In this document: positions 1 through 7,754 of the stretch, piece after piece
How the letters are laid out: every line of letters starts with the position of its first letter
Numbering within the stretch: position 1 is the stretch's first letter
Origin: Lachnospiraceae bacterium
GTDB lineage: Bacteria > Bacillota > Clostridia > Lachnospirales > Lachnospiraceae
Length of the DNA: 62,317 nt
Direction: 5' to 3'
NCBI GenBank assembly: GCA_017441585.1
Contig: JAFRWW010000002.1
Span: forward strand, 1-62,317
Translations under genes and position numbers: made by a program
Notes under the pieces: generated by a model
The model's input: only the letters and a program-made list of their open reading frames with translations
Database searches by the model: none
What the model was told of the DNA's origin: nothing

Positions 1-2
1 CT

Positions 3-926
3 TATGTTACAACAGCAGATTTAAGATTGGATTTGCTAGAAAAGGTAAGAAATCTGGCAAAGAGTAAAAAGCCGGATCATCCTTGGCTTGAGTTATCAGA
101 TGAAGATTTACTTAAAAGTGCTGGATTATGGGAAAAGGATTTTTCTTCAGGTATGGAAGGATACAATCTTGCTGCAGTGTTGCTTTTAGGTAAAGATGAG
201 GTGATTAATTCTTGTTGCCCTGGGTATGTTACTGATGCTTTTTACAGAGTAGAGAATATGGATCGTTATGATGACAGACTGTTAGTCACGACTAATCTTA
301 TAGAAGCTTATGATCTTTTAATGGAATTTGTAGCAAAGCATACCTCAGATAAATTTCACTTAATAAATAACGTTAATACAAGCGTTAGAGATTTGATAGC
401 TAGAGAGGTGATTGGCAATATTCTTGTACACAGAGATTATTCCAGCGCTTATCCGGCAAAGGTAATTATTGAAAAGGATTGGCTAAAAACGGAAAATTGG
501 TGTATTCCAAGAAGACACGGAAATATTATGCAGGACGAGTTTCAGCCATATCCGAAGAACCCTATTATTCAAAGATTTTTTGCTAATATAGGTAGAACGG
601 ATACGATTGGTTCCGGCGTGATTAATTTATATAAATATACTCCGATTTTTTCCGATGGCGGAAAGCCTGAGCTGTTTGAAGACGATGTTTTTAAGATTAC
701 TATTCCTTTGAATAAGGAAGCGGCTAAAGAGGCTAACGATCAAAAGAAGTTATCAGATAGAGAACAGGCTATTTATAATTTAATCTGTGAGAATAAACAT
801 TTGACTGTAGAGCAGGTTATGGCTGAGTTTGATATTTCAAGGGCAACAGTATTTAGAGACTATGCTAAGATAAAGAAAATCACAGGTGCTGTTTATGATA
901 AAAATGAATCTGTGTGGAAATTATAA
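3..926 (+). CDS. AlbA_2/HATPase_c_4-type ATP-binding regulator, 5' end cut by window
   Basis: The frame is open from base 3, so the TTG at 27 is probably internal and the true start lies outside the window. The visible part resembles the C-terminal two thirds of COG2865 proteins (RecG-like predicted regulators with an N-terminal AlbA_2/Schlafen-type DNA-binding domain). Counting from the TTG, residues 127-140 hold the ATPase helix with N and HRDYS, and residues 172-205 hold the PYPKNPIIQRFF and GSGVINLYKY segments. Residues about 242-285 form a winged-helix-like tail (LTVEQVMAEFDISRATVFRDY). Known members are putative DNA-binding regulators, often beside restriction or toxin genes. That fits the decayed McrC gene downstream. 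The gene is AT-rich compared with the housekeeping genes, which suggests transfer. Its exact function is unknown. Confidence 0.75.
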   Translation, partial: YVTTADLRLDLLEKVRNLAKSKKPDHPWLELSDEDLLKSAGLWEKDFSSGMEGYNLAAVLLLGKDEVINSCCPGYVTDAFYRVENMDRYDDRLLVTTNLIEAYDLLMEFVAKHTSDKFHLINNVNTSVRDLIAREVIGNILVHRDYSSAYPAKVIIEKDWLKTENWCIPRRHGNIMQDEFQPYPKNPIIQRFFANIGRTDTIGSGVINLYKYTPIFSDGGKPELFEDDVFKITIPLNKEAAKEANDQKKLSDREQAIYNLICENKHLTVEQVMAEFDISRATVFRDYAKIKKITGAVYDKNESVWKL

Positions 927-932
927 TACTGA

Positions 933-1070
933 GTCTCATATCAGTCTCATCAAAATGAGACTATGAATTAATCAAAAAATGCTGAAATGGTGGGATTTAT
1001 ATAGGAAAGTCTCATTGCAGTCTCACTATAGTCTCACTGAGTCTCATATGTAAATGAGACTTTGTGAGAC
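933..1070. repeat. Array of nine GTCTCA(T/C) heptamers
   Basis: Directly after the HATPase-type gene, the heptamer GTCTCAT or GTCTCAC occurs at 933, 944, 1009, 1020, 1031 and 1041. Its inverse (ATGAGAC/GTGAGAC) lies at 955, 1054 and 1064. Within the two clusters the copies are spaced 10-11 bp, about one helical turn. This looks like a protein-binding array rather than coding sequence. The partner is unknown; the adjacent HTH-containing regulator is an obvious candidate. Confidence 0.55.
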
Positions 1071-1099
1071 TTAGTTAGTGTCTGCTTAGCAACCAGCCC

Positions 1100-1471
1100 T
1101 TAAAAGCTGTAGCTGAAAACTGCTTTTTTCGGCAGTTTTTTCTGCCAAATGTACCTTGAAAACATCGAAATCAAAAATAGCCATAAATGAACAGCCGCCA
1201 GATGGTTTATGTTCATTGCCAGGATTTATAATGCGATCGAACTACGGGTGGTGGTATCCAGTTTTGTCCGGATTAATCCCATTCCATAGCAGCGCTTTGC
1301 AAGACTGAATCCTCTTTCCACTTCGATTCGATCTGTCTTATCGTTGTATACCTGCAGTTTTTCTTCTTTGGAAAATTTTTTGGGCCTTCCAAGTGCAGGA
1401 CCTGGAATCCTGATATCATGCTTTTTACAGTAATCACGATTGTTCCGGTTGCGATAGATTTGTCCAGACCG
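1100..1471 (-). pseudogene. IS5/IS1182-like DDE transposase, C-terminal remnant
   Basis: On the minus strand, one frame reads from base 1471 and contains IYRNRNNRDYCKKHDIRI followed by GPALGRPKKFSKEE and then a VERGFSLAKRCYGMGLIRTKL segment. This is the signature order of the C-terminal part of IS5/IS1182-type transposases (YRxxxNRxYCKxxGIR, LGRPKK, then E-x-x-F-x-x-x-K). An in-frame TAA sits at 1226-1228, yet similarity to the usual hydrophobic tail (ILAMNINHLAAV) continues past it to a stop at 1100. The N-terminal two thirds are absent. Terminal inverted repeats were not identified. This is a dead insertion-sequence fragment. Confidence 0.7.
1116..1141. terminator. Short hairpin with T-run inside the transposase remnant
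   Basis: AAAACTGC (1116-1123) pairs with GCAGTTTT (1132-1139) around an 8-nt loop, with T residues following on the plus strand. It overlaps the C-terminal codons of the transposase remnant. It may be a terminator for the first gene or part of the old IS end. Confidence 0.4.
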
Positions 1472-1473
1472 TT

Positions 1474-1722
1474 ATGGAGATATTCGAAAAGTACTGTGAA
1501 CACGATCCGGTTGAAGATATCTTTACTCCCGACTATGTGGTACTCACGAAGGCATCTTTTTTAAGGAAAATTGTCGGAAAACATCTGGATGGAATTCCTG
1601 ATAAAGACGAGATGCAGAACGCAATAATCAAGAAGTGGTTTGAAACTATGCTTGAGAACTATTTGTTTTATCGGGAACTGTCAGATTCGGAAGAGAGATG
1701 TAGCGAAAATCTCCACGGTTAA
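1474..1722 (+). pseudogene. Unrecognised 82-aa ORF fragment upstream of mcrC remnant
   Basis: An ATG-started frame of 82 codons encodes a charged, soluble-looking peptide containing IFTPDYVVLTKASFLRK and MLENYLFYREL. I cannot assign it to a family. No good ribosome binding site precedes the ATG, which lies at the edge of the transposase remnant. It runs into a stop in the region where the McrC-like reading frame is broken. The likeliest reading is a leftover piece of a defence operon (McrB/McrC neighbourhood) cut by the IS insertion. Confidence 0.3.
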
Positions 1723-1789
1723 TATTGTGATAAAAAACATTACACCTAACCCTGAAGGCAAGAACATTATTATTGAGAATCGTCATTCA

Positions 1790-2165
1790 ATCGGAATGGA
1801 ATATCATCAATGGAGGCTGATACAGACCAGACTGGATGGGGAGAAGCTGGATAATAAGAGTTCTAATTTTGGATGCGAAATATTATGGTCAGCAGATGCA
1901 GTCAAATTTTGATGTGCAAACATATAGAAATGCGAATCTGTATCAGATTTTTACTTATGTAAAGAACTGGGATAAAGTGCAGACCGGCAAAGTCTCAGGA
2001 ATGCTTTTATATGCAAAGATAAGTGAAGAATTTCAACCTGCTAATCAGTTTTTTATGGGTGGAAACAAGATAGCAGTAGGTTCTTTGGATTTGAACTTGC
2101 CTTTTAATGAAATTGCAGGTCAGCTAGAGAAGATTGTAACAGAATATTTTGCGGAGGCTGTTTAA
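1790..2165 (+). pseudogene. mcrC: McrC-like 5-methylcytosine restriction subunit, C-terminal remnant
   Basis: The frame ending at 2165 contains VLILDAKYYG followed by NLYQIFTYVKN and SGMLLYAK, then GNKIAVGSLDLN. This matches the C-terminal nuclease domain of McrC, including the D-A-K of the PD-(D/E)xK site (ILDAKYY). Roughly 100 residues survive of a protein that is normally 350-450 aa. A METD-like stretch just upstream (about 1810) sits in a different frame, so there is at least one frameshift. No McrB AAA+ GTPase gene remains. The stop overlaps the next start (TAATG at 2163-2167), so the following gene probably belonged to the same operon. Confidence 0.75.
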
Positions 2166-2509
2166 TGGTTGGAAAATATCCGGTCGTAACGCTATGTGGA
2201 AGTACAAGATTTAAAAATGAATTTATGGATGTGCAGAAGAGACTTACGTTGGAAGACAACATTGTTATTAGTGTAGGCATCTTTGGACATTCTGGTGATC
2301 AAGAAGTCTGGGATGGCATGGATGAAGGTGCTCTTACCAAGACGAAGGAAATGCTGGATGATATGCATAAACGGAAGATTGATATGGCAGATTCAATTTA
2401 CGTTATCAATGTTGGTGGCTATATTGGCGAGAGTACACGTTCTGAAATTGAGTATGCAAAAGCCCATGGCAAAAAATATTTTTTTTGGAAAGTGTGTGAA
2501 AGAAGATGA
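2165..2509 (+). CDS. Nucleoside 2-deoxyribosyltransferase-like protein
   Basis: The 114-residue protein begins VVTLCGSTRFK, continues with KRKIDMADSIYVINVGGYIGES and ends with a TRSEIEYAKAHGK segment. This is the pattern of small nucleoside 2-deoxyribosyltransferase-like Rossmann proteins that are common beside phage and defence genes. The start ATG overlaps the stop of the mcrC remnant, implying translational coupling. The last residues (after GKKYFF) follow a run of seven T. Family members usually end with a short charged tail, so the C-terminus may have shifted frame in that run. The substrate is unknown; a role in nucleotide turnover or defence is inference. Confidence 0.65.
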   Translation: MVGKYPVVTLCGSTRFKNEFMDVQKRLTLEDNIVISVGIFGHSGDQEVWDGMDEGALTKTKEMLDDMHKRKIDMADSIYVINVGGYIGESTRSEIEYAKAHGKKYFFWKVCERR

Positions 2510-2525
2510 TGAAGGGGAGAGCAAA

Positions 2526-3077
2526 ATGAATATATACTACGAGATGCCTTCAGATGAAATGGATTTTTGGAAGATAAATGATAATAGTCACTTGATATCA
2601 ATTAAATGGACTAGAAATTTATCATGTGATTATCAAAAAATGGCAGAAGAATTTTTTAGATGCGGGCATTCGATATTTAATGAAGTGATAGAAAGTGGGC
2701 ACGATAATATTAAGTCTGATATGTGGTTTTTGCCAGGTATATTTATGCTAAGACAAAGTATTGAACTTTTATTAAAATCATTGATTTGCAGAGTTCATAT
2801 GCACAAACCAGAAATTCAAGCTGATTTAGTTGAATGTAAGACTGCTTTTGGTAAAGACTATTTCAGAGAACTTTTGGAGCGAGTGCGATCTATTCGTGCA
2901 AGTGAGCGCAGAATTTGGCAGCAGATCACAGATATCTTTGCCGAATGCAGTATAGATTATTCGAGGGATTCGGAAATTGCATATCATTTTTATGCAACAA
3001 TACAGAATAAATTCCATTATGCGATAACAAATCATACCGCTGCAGAAATCGTGTATATATCTGCCGGTCAACTGTGA
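2526..3077 (+). CDS. Hypothetical protein, possible HEPN-like fold
   Basis: I start this gene at the ATG at 2526, preceded by AGGGGAGAGC, rather than at 2283, which would run antiparallel in frame through the previous gene. The protein has 183 residues and is soluble. It contains a helical segment FMLRQSIELLLKSLICR, reminiscent of the R-x-x-x-E-x-x-x-K helix in HEPN-type proteins, but the RxxxxH catalytic motif of HEPN RNases is not evident. Base composition is AT-rich like the rest of this accessory patch. The function is not recognisable. Confidence 0.5.
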   Translation: MNIYYEMPSDEMDFWKINDNSHLISIKWTRNLSCDYQKMAEEFFRCGHSIFNEVIESGHDNIKSDMWFLPGIFMLRQSIELLLKSLICRVHMHKPEIQADLVECKTAFGKDYFRELLERVRSIRASERRIWQQITDIFAECSIDYSRDSEIAYHFYATIQNKFHYAITNHTAAEIVYISAGQL

Positions 3078-3184
3078 ATAGTAACTATTATCCACATTGT
3101 CAGAGAAAAAATTTTGTGCTATTATATAAAGTTGGCTTGAGAAAGTCGTAGTAATATCAGGTAGTAATATATTCAGAGGTTGAC

Positions 3185-4525
3185 ATGGACCGTATATTAA
3201 AAAAGGGAATATCACATCGCGTGGTGCATCTGTGGCTGGTGCTGATAATTCTGGTTTTTTCGGGAACCATGGTGTATGCCACGCTGCGTCTGACGGGGAC
3301 ATTTTTGCGGATGACTTCCGCATCCAGGCAGAACATGGAATTGCAAAATGCCGCACATGAACTCATGAATGCGTCGGATTATCTGACAGAACAGGTACAG
3401 AGATTTGCGGTAGACGGCGATGTCCGTTTTATGTATTAGTATTTTTCCGAGGCTTTTGACTCAAAGAGGCGTGAAGAAGCCGTGGCCAAAATGGATATGG
3501 GAGAAAAGACCAAACAGGCTTTTCTTGATCTGCAGCAGGCTTTGAACAGTTCTGTTGAGCTTATGGATACAGAATATTATGCCATGCGTCTGGTGATCGA
3601 GGCAAAGGGCTATACGGAGTATCCCGAGGTCCTCGCTCAGGTTAAACTGGATCCCAAGGATCAGGAGCTTAGTCCCGATGAAAAGATGAAGCGTGCGATG
3701 GAACTGGTGCATAATGATGAGTATTACCGGCATAAGGCTCAGATCAGAACACAGATGCAGGAGAGCCTGGCGGAAGTGGAAAAGCTGACTCAGGATGTTG
3801 AGGATGCCGAGATTGACTCTCTGGAAGATGAGATCCGCATCGTGCGCGGGGCGATCATGATCCAGGCACTGCTGGTATTTTTCATGATCTGGCTGACTAC
3901 ACGTCTGGCTATCGACCCGATACTCGGAGCTGTGGATCAGATCAAGGCCGATCAGCCCATAGCCGAGATCGGTTCCAATGAGTTCAGGTATCTGGCCGGA
4001 GCTTATAACAAAATGTACGAGAAGAATAAGTCCAACATCGAGAGCCTGAGCTATAAAGCTTCTCATGATGAGCTTACAGGAGCATATAACCGTGTAGGTT
4101 ATGAATTCCTGCAGGCTAATCTTAAACTCGAAGCCACTTGTATGATGCTGTTTGATGTGGATGATTTCAAGATCTACAATGATACATATGGCCACGAGAC
4201 AGGTGACAGGGTCCTGATCAAAGTGGTAAATGTCATCAAAAAAGTCTTTCGTGATGACGACTGCATCTGCAGGATCGGAGGAGATGAGTTTGTGGTATTT
4301 TTGATGCGTTCCGAAGGTATCAATAACAGACTGATCGAATCCAAGATAGAACAGATCAAAAGTGATCTGGAGAATAATGATGACGGGCTGCCGCCCATAC
4401 ATCTGAGCATCGGCATCGTAAACGGCAAGGATGTAGCGGATGCGTCGGAGATGTTTGAAAGGGCGGACGAAGCCATGTATAAGTCAAAGCATAATGGCAA
4501 GGGGTCCTGTACTTTTTATTCATAA
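3185..4525 (+). pseudogene. Membrane GGDEF diguanylate cyclase split by an in-frame TAG
   Basis: Two frames in the same phase (3185-3439 and onward to 4525) are separated only by a TAG at 3437-3439. Read through, they give one protein of about 446 aa. It has an N-terminal membrane segment (residues about 14-35), an extracytoplasmic four-helix-like sensor region, a second membrane segment near 3841-3910, and a complete GGDEF domain. The active site CRIGGDEFVVF is intact, as is the c-di-GMP inhibitory site RDDD lying five residues before GGDEF. The sequence around the stop (FMY-stop-YFSEAFDSKRRE) suggests an original CAG (Gln). Translation could restart at 3491 (ATG), giving a protein that lacks the first membrane segment. 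Confidence 0.8.
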
Positions 4526-4561
4526 GCTTGATCACATTTTTAGCGGAACTTCCCACATGTC

Positions 4562-4861
4562 ATGGATAATACAACAGGAGTGCTCACAGTTGAGTCAATT
4601 AGAAACTGTGTATATACGATACGAGGACAACAGGTAATGCTCGATAGTGATTTAGCTGATATTTATGGCTATGAGCTCAAAGCTATGAATCAACAGGTAA
4701 AGCGAAATATTGAGAGGTTTCCCGAAGATTTTATGTTTCAATTAAACCAAGAAGAAATTCCAAACGACTATTTAAAGTCACAATTTGTGACTTTAAACGA
4801 AAGTGGAAATAAACGCGGTTTACACATAAAAAAGATGCCATATGAACCTTTTTTCTTATAA
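4562..4861 (+). pseudogene. ORF6N-domain protein, truncated
   Basis: Residues 12-60 (IRNCVYTIRGQQVMLDSDLADIYG, then NQQVKRNIERFPEDFMFQLN) match the ORF6N DNA-binding domain found in phage antirepressor-like proteins. Family members continue through PYAFTEQGV and a further 50-150 residues. Here the frame ends at PYEPFFL, so the gene is cut exactly where the conserved domain should continue. It is probably a prophage or island relic. The 3' junction leads into an unrelated short frame (4842-5009). Confidence 0.65.
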
Positions 4862-5009
4862 ACAATTAAATGATGTTTATTACTCGTTTCACACTCAGGA
4901 CCCTGAATGGTGTGTTAAAAATTTATTGGAGATGAATGGACAAAGCGAAGAAATATTTGATAATAATCTGAGGCTGAAGGCTGTGATATCAGCCAAGGGT
5001 GAGTATTAA
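4842..5009 (+). pseudogene. 55-aa ORF fragment after the ORF6N gene
   Basis: An ATG frame overlapping the end of the ORF6N gene encodes a 55-residue peptide (NLFSYKQLNDVYYSFHTQDPEW near its start, ending AVISAKGEY). It has no ribosome binding site and looks like the C-terminal end of a longer protein joined here by deletion. I do not recognise the family. Confidence 0.3.
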
Positions 5010-5102
5010 AATTGTTTGTATCGATTGTACAAACAAGTTGATTCATTGTTTCCTGCTGTTGTATTATCAAGTAAAATCTCTATTGAAAGGTTGTGATGAA
5101 AC

Positions 5103-6371
5103 ATGAGTAAACTCTCTGAGAATGATCAGGATCTGTTTGAGAAAGCTAATCCTGTGTTCAACACGGCAAAAACGACCTTGTTTCAAATGGCACGGCAAGG
5201 CAATCCTCATGCCATCGCGATTTCTGAAAAGATGGGGCTGACAGAGGATACACAGAAGAGCCGGTCCTTCAGCATTGGCGCGGACGAAGAAACGACCTTC
5301 CGGATCATCCTGGAAACACGGTACAATATGATGGGCAGTCTGGCGCAAAATTCAGGATTTCCAGTGTTTGTTGACCTGCCTTGCGGATATACACCGCGGG
5401 CTATAGAGATGTCGGAACAGGGCATTGAGTATTTCGGCCTGGATCTGCCGCCGGTCATATCTGAAATGGGCGGCATAATTCCTCCGCTGATCAGCAAGAA
5501 TAACCGACACCTTGTACACTTTTGCCCTGTTGACGCGACAAACTTCAAGTCACTGGAAAAAGCGCTGGATGATGCCAAAGGAAACATCTGCATCAACACG
5601 GAAGGGCTCCTGATGTATTTTACAGACGCAGAGATGATTACCTTCCTGGAGAATATCTCGAAGCTGCTGGAAATCCAAGGAGGATGCTGGATCACGGCAG
5701 ACCCTGAGATCGCGCCGGAGCATATCCGGATTCGAAGCGCCATTCAACCCGGAGGTGAAGATTTTGATACATATCGTATGCTCAGTGAAAAAGCGGATCT
5801 TGGCGGTTTGAAGAACATGTTACAGCTCCGCTACGGGCATGAGAAGGAAGATTTCAAAAAGGCGGAGGCCATCCTCTCAGAGCACGGTCTGAAAGCAGAA
5901 CGGGTACGGATTGCCGGCCATCTCGAGAAAACAAAGGCTTTTTCCACGTTGACCTCCGATCAGAAAAAAGCTGTCATAAAGGCTGTGGAAGATATTGCGT
6001 TCTGGAAAATTGTTTCCGTCGGTTCGGCAAGGAATACCAACGGTACGACACATCATTTCACAATTCACAGCGAACTCACCGATGGCGTGCTTGACCTTAG
6101 GATGACCGGCCGACTGGATTCACTGACTGCTCCACAGCTGCTGGCAGCATATGAGGCGCAAAGCGTCTCCGGTGCTATCAGGAAGGTAGTGGTTGACTGT
6201 AATACTCTGGATTACATTTCCTCCGCAGGCCTTCGTAGTCTGATGATCATGAAGAAGGGTTGCAAAGAAGGTGTATGCCTTACCGGCGTGAATGACACTA
6301 TTGCAGACATCCTCATGAAGACCGGTTTCAACGAGATTCTGGATATAAGGATAGTCAGCTCCGATGACTGA
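5103..6371 (+). CDS. LCM-type SAM methyltransferase fused to a STAS domain
   Basis: Residues 1-320 are a leucine-carboxymethyltransferase-like (LCM/PPM family) class I methyltransferase. The SAM-binding loop is VFVDLPCGYTPRAIE near residue 88, YFGLDLPPVI follows, and INTEGLLMYFT lies near residue 160. Residues about 325-422 form a STAS (anti-sigma-factor antagonist) domain with VLDLRMTGRLDSLTAP, VVVDCNTLDYISSAGLRSL and a C-terminal helix. The conserved phosphorylatable serine region (SSAGLR) is present. The start is the ATG after GAAAGG. LCM enzymes usually methylate carboxyl groups of small molecules or protein C-termini. The STAS part suggests phospho-switch control or protein docking. No sigma factor or anti-sigma kinase gene is adjacent. 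The combination is discussed as a finding. Confidence 0.75.
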   Translation: MSKLSENDQDLFEKANPVFNTAKTTLFQMARQGNPHAIAISEKMGLTEDTQKSRSFSIGADEETTFRIILETRYNMMGSLAQNSGFPVFVDLPCGYTPRAIEMSEQGIEYFGLDLPPVISEMGGIIPPLISKNNRHLVHFCPVDATNFKSLEKALDDAKGNICINTEGLLMYFTDAEMITFLENISKLLEIQGGCWITADPEIAPEHIRIRSAIQPGGEDFDTYRMLSEKADLGGLKNMLQLRYGHEKEDFKKAEAILSEHGLKAERVRIAGHLEKTKAFSTLTSDQKKAVIKAVEDIAFWKIVSVGSARNTNGTTHHFTIHSELTDGVLDLRMTGRLDSLTAPQLLAAYEAQSVSGAIRKVVVDCNTLDYISSAGLRSLMIMKKGCKEGVCLTGVNDTIADILMKTGFNEILDIRIVSSDD

Positions 6372-6459
6372 TTTGACTGATGTGCACTGGAAGGGGTCAG
6401 GTACTGCGAAGATTCTGTTTTCCGACTGTAAATTTACGCTACCAATTGAGAACCGTCGC

Positions 6460-6488
6460 TTGACTAAATAATCTCTTTTGCGTATAAT
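6460..6488 (+). promoter_or_regulatory. Sigma-A promoter for the zinc lipoprotein gene
   Basis: TTGACT (6460-6465), a 17-bp spacer and TATAAT (6483-6488) form a near-consensus promoter. AATTGAGAAC(C/T)GT occurs twice around it (from 6444 and 6487), a direct repeat that could be an operator. The 5' untranslated region to the TTG start at 6652 is about 155 nt. Confidence 0.7.
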
Positions 6489-6559
6489 TGAGAACTGTTT
6501 TCATACTTGCGGATGGGATGAGCTTTGTGAAAAGTGTATCTGATAGAACAGGGACAATT

Positions 6560-6646
6560 ATGAAAAAAGCATATTATCATAGCAGAATACGGGTCACAGC
6601 GGGTATCATGACTTTTTGTGCGAAAAAAAGAATGATACGGAGGTAA
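6560..6646 (+). CDS. Possible 28-aa leader peptide
   Basis: An ATG preceded by ACAGGGAC opens a 28-codon frame rich in Lys/Arg/Tyr. Its TAA stop is embedded directly after the GGAGG that serves the zinc lipoprotein gene at 6652. The geometry would allow translational coupling. There is no homology evidence, so this is a weak call. Confidence 0.25.
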   Translation: MKKAYYHSRIRVTAGIMTFCAKKRMIRR

Positions 6647-6651
6647 TATAA

Positions 6652-7674
6652 TTGAAAAAATATATATATGTTATGGTGGCCGCCATTATGATGGCGTGCT
6701 GTCTTTCGGCATGCGGGGAGGTAAATGGTGTTTCCGCAAAAACGGGTGATGATAAGCTTCAGATCGTGACGACCATTTTCCCTGAGTATGACTGGGTAAT
6801 GAGTGTTCTCGGAGATAATCCTGCAAATGCGCAAGTGACAATGCTGCTTGACAATGGTGTGGATCTTCACAGTTATCAGCCTACGGCAGATGATATCATG
6901 AAGATATCAAATAGTGACATGTTCATATATGTGGGAGGCGAGTCTGATGAATGGGTAGAAGATGCGCTTAAGGAAGCAACAAATGATGATATGGTCGTGA
7001 TCAATCTTCTTGAAGTCCTCGGGGATTCCGTTAAGGAAGAAGAAATGGTAGAGGGCATGCAGGAGAGTGAACATGAGCACGAACATGAAGATGAAGCTGC
7101 TGATGAGCATGAACACGAACATGAGGAAGGCGAAACGGAGTATGATGAACATGTATGGTTGTCGCTTCGAAATGCAGCAATATTGACAGACAGTATTTCA
7201 AAGGCGTTGCAGAAGATTGATGCGGCAAATGCCGGGGTTTATAAGGATAATAGTGAAAGGTATATTGAAAAACTGAATGATCTTGATTCGCAGTATAGTG
7301 ATGCTGTATCAGAAGCCCCGGTTAAAACTCTTTTGTTCGGAGATCGTTTTCCGTTCCGCTATCTTACGGATGATTACGACCTCAACTATTATGCGGCTTT
7401 TGTTGGATGCTCGGCTGAAACAGAGGCGAGTTTTGAGACGATCACTTTTTTGTCAGGAAAGGTTGATGAGCTGTCTCTGCATGCTGTTATGACCATAGAA
7501 GGGACAGACCATAGGATTGCTGAGACGATCGTGCAGAATACACAGACTCACGATCAGCAGATCCTTTCATTGGATTCCATGCAATCCATCACTTCAAAGG
7601 ATGTGGCAGGAGGAACGACATATCTTTCCATCATGGAAAATAATCTGTCCGTTTTAAAAGAGGCACTTAAGTAG
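6652..7674 (+). CDS. Zinc/metal ABC transporter substrate-binding lipoprotein (ZnuA/AdcA-like)
   Basis: The 340-residue protein starts at TTG, six bases after GGAGGTAA. It opens with a lipoprotein signal peptide ending at the lipobox LSAC (Cys21), so it should sit on the outer face of the membrane. It has the cluster A-I fold: TTIFPEYDWV, then DLHSYQPTADDI with a metal His. An acidic His-rich loop typical of ZnuA follows (residues about 139-165, repeated HEHEHE), then EHVWLSLRNA with a second metal His. No permease or ATPase gene follows, so it would have to work with a transporter encoded elsewhere or act as a zinc scavenger. A promoter lies at 6460-6488. Confidence 0.85.
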   Translation: MKKYIYVMVAAIMMACCLSACGEVNGVSAKTGDDKLQIVTTIFPEYDWVMSVLGDNPANAQVTMLLDNGVDLHSYQPTADDIMKISNSDMFIYVGGESDEWVEDALKEATNDDMVVINLLEVLGDSVKEEEMVEGMQESEHEHEHEDEAADEHEHEHEEGETEYDEHVWLSLRNAAILTDSISKALQKIDAANAGVYKDNSERYIEKLNDLDSQYSDAVSEAPVKTLLFGDRFPFRYLTDDYDLNYYAAFVGCSAETEASFETITFLSGKVDELSLHAVMTIEGTDHRIAETIVQNTQTHDQQILSLDSMQSITSKDVAGGTTYLSIMENNLSVLKEALK

Positions 7675-7700
7675 GAAAACAGTTTCAAAGGTGTTGGCAA

Positions 7701-7754
7701 ATGAAGAAAAAAATGATTCCGGGATTGTCGCTATGCATGATCGCTCTTATGTAA
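7701..7754 (+). pseudogene. 17-aa signal-peptide-like stub after the zinc lipoprotein gene
   Basis: ATG at 7701, with AAAGGTG eight bases upstream, begins KKKMIPGLSLCMIALM and then stops. It looks like the first 17 codons of a second exported protein whose remainder has been lost. The stop overlaps the convergent SPFH gene. Confidence 0.35.

Noticed and set aside
1474..1722. Assignment of the 82-aa frame to McrB
   Set aside because: No GTP-binding loop or AAA+ motif is present; the only link is its position next to the mcrC remnant.
2283..2525. Long N-terminal extension of the HEPN-like candidate
   Set aside because: It overlaps the deoxyribosyltransferase-like gene out of frame. The ATG at 2526 has a ribosome site and begins the plausible protein.
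3461..4402. 313-codon antisense frame over the GGDEF gene
   Set aside because: The plus strand encodes an intact GGDEF domain here; the antisense frame has no motif.
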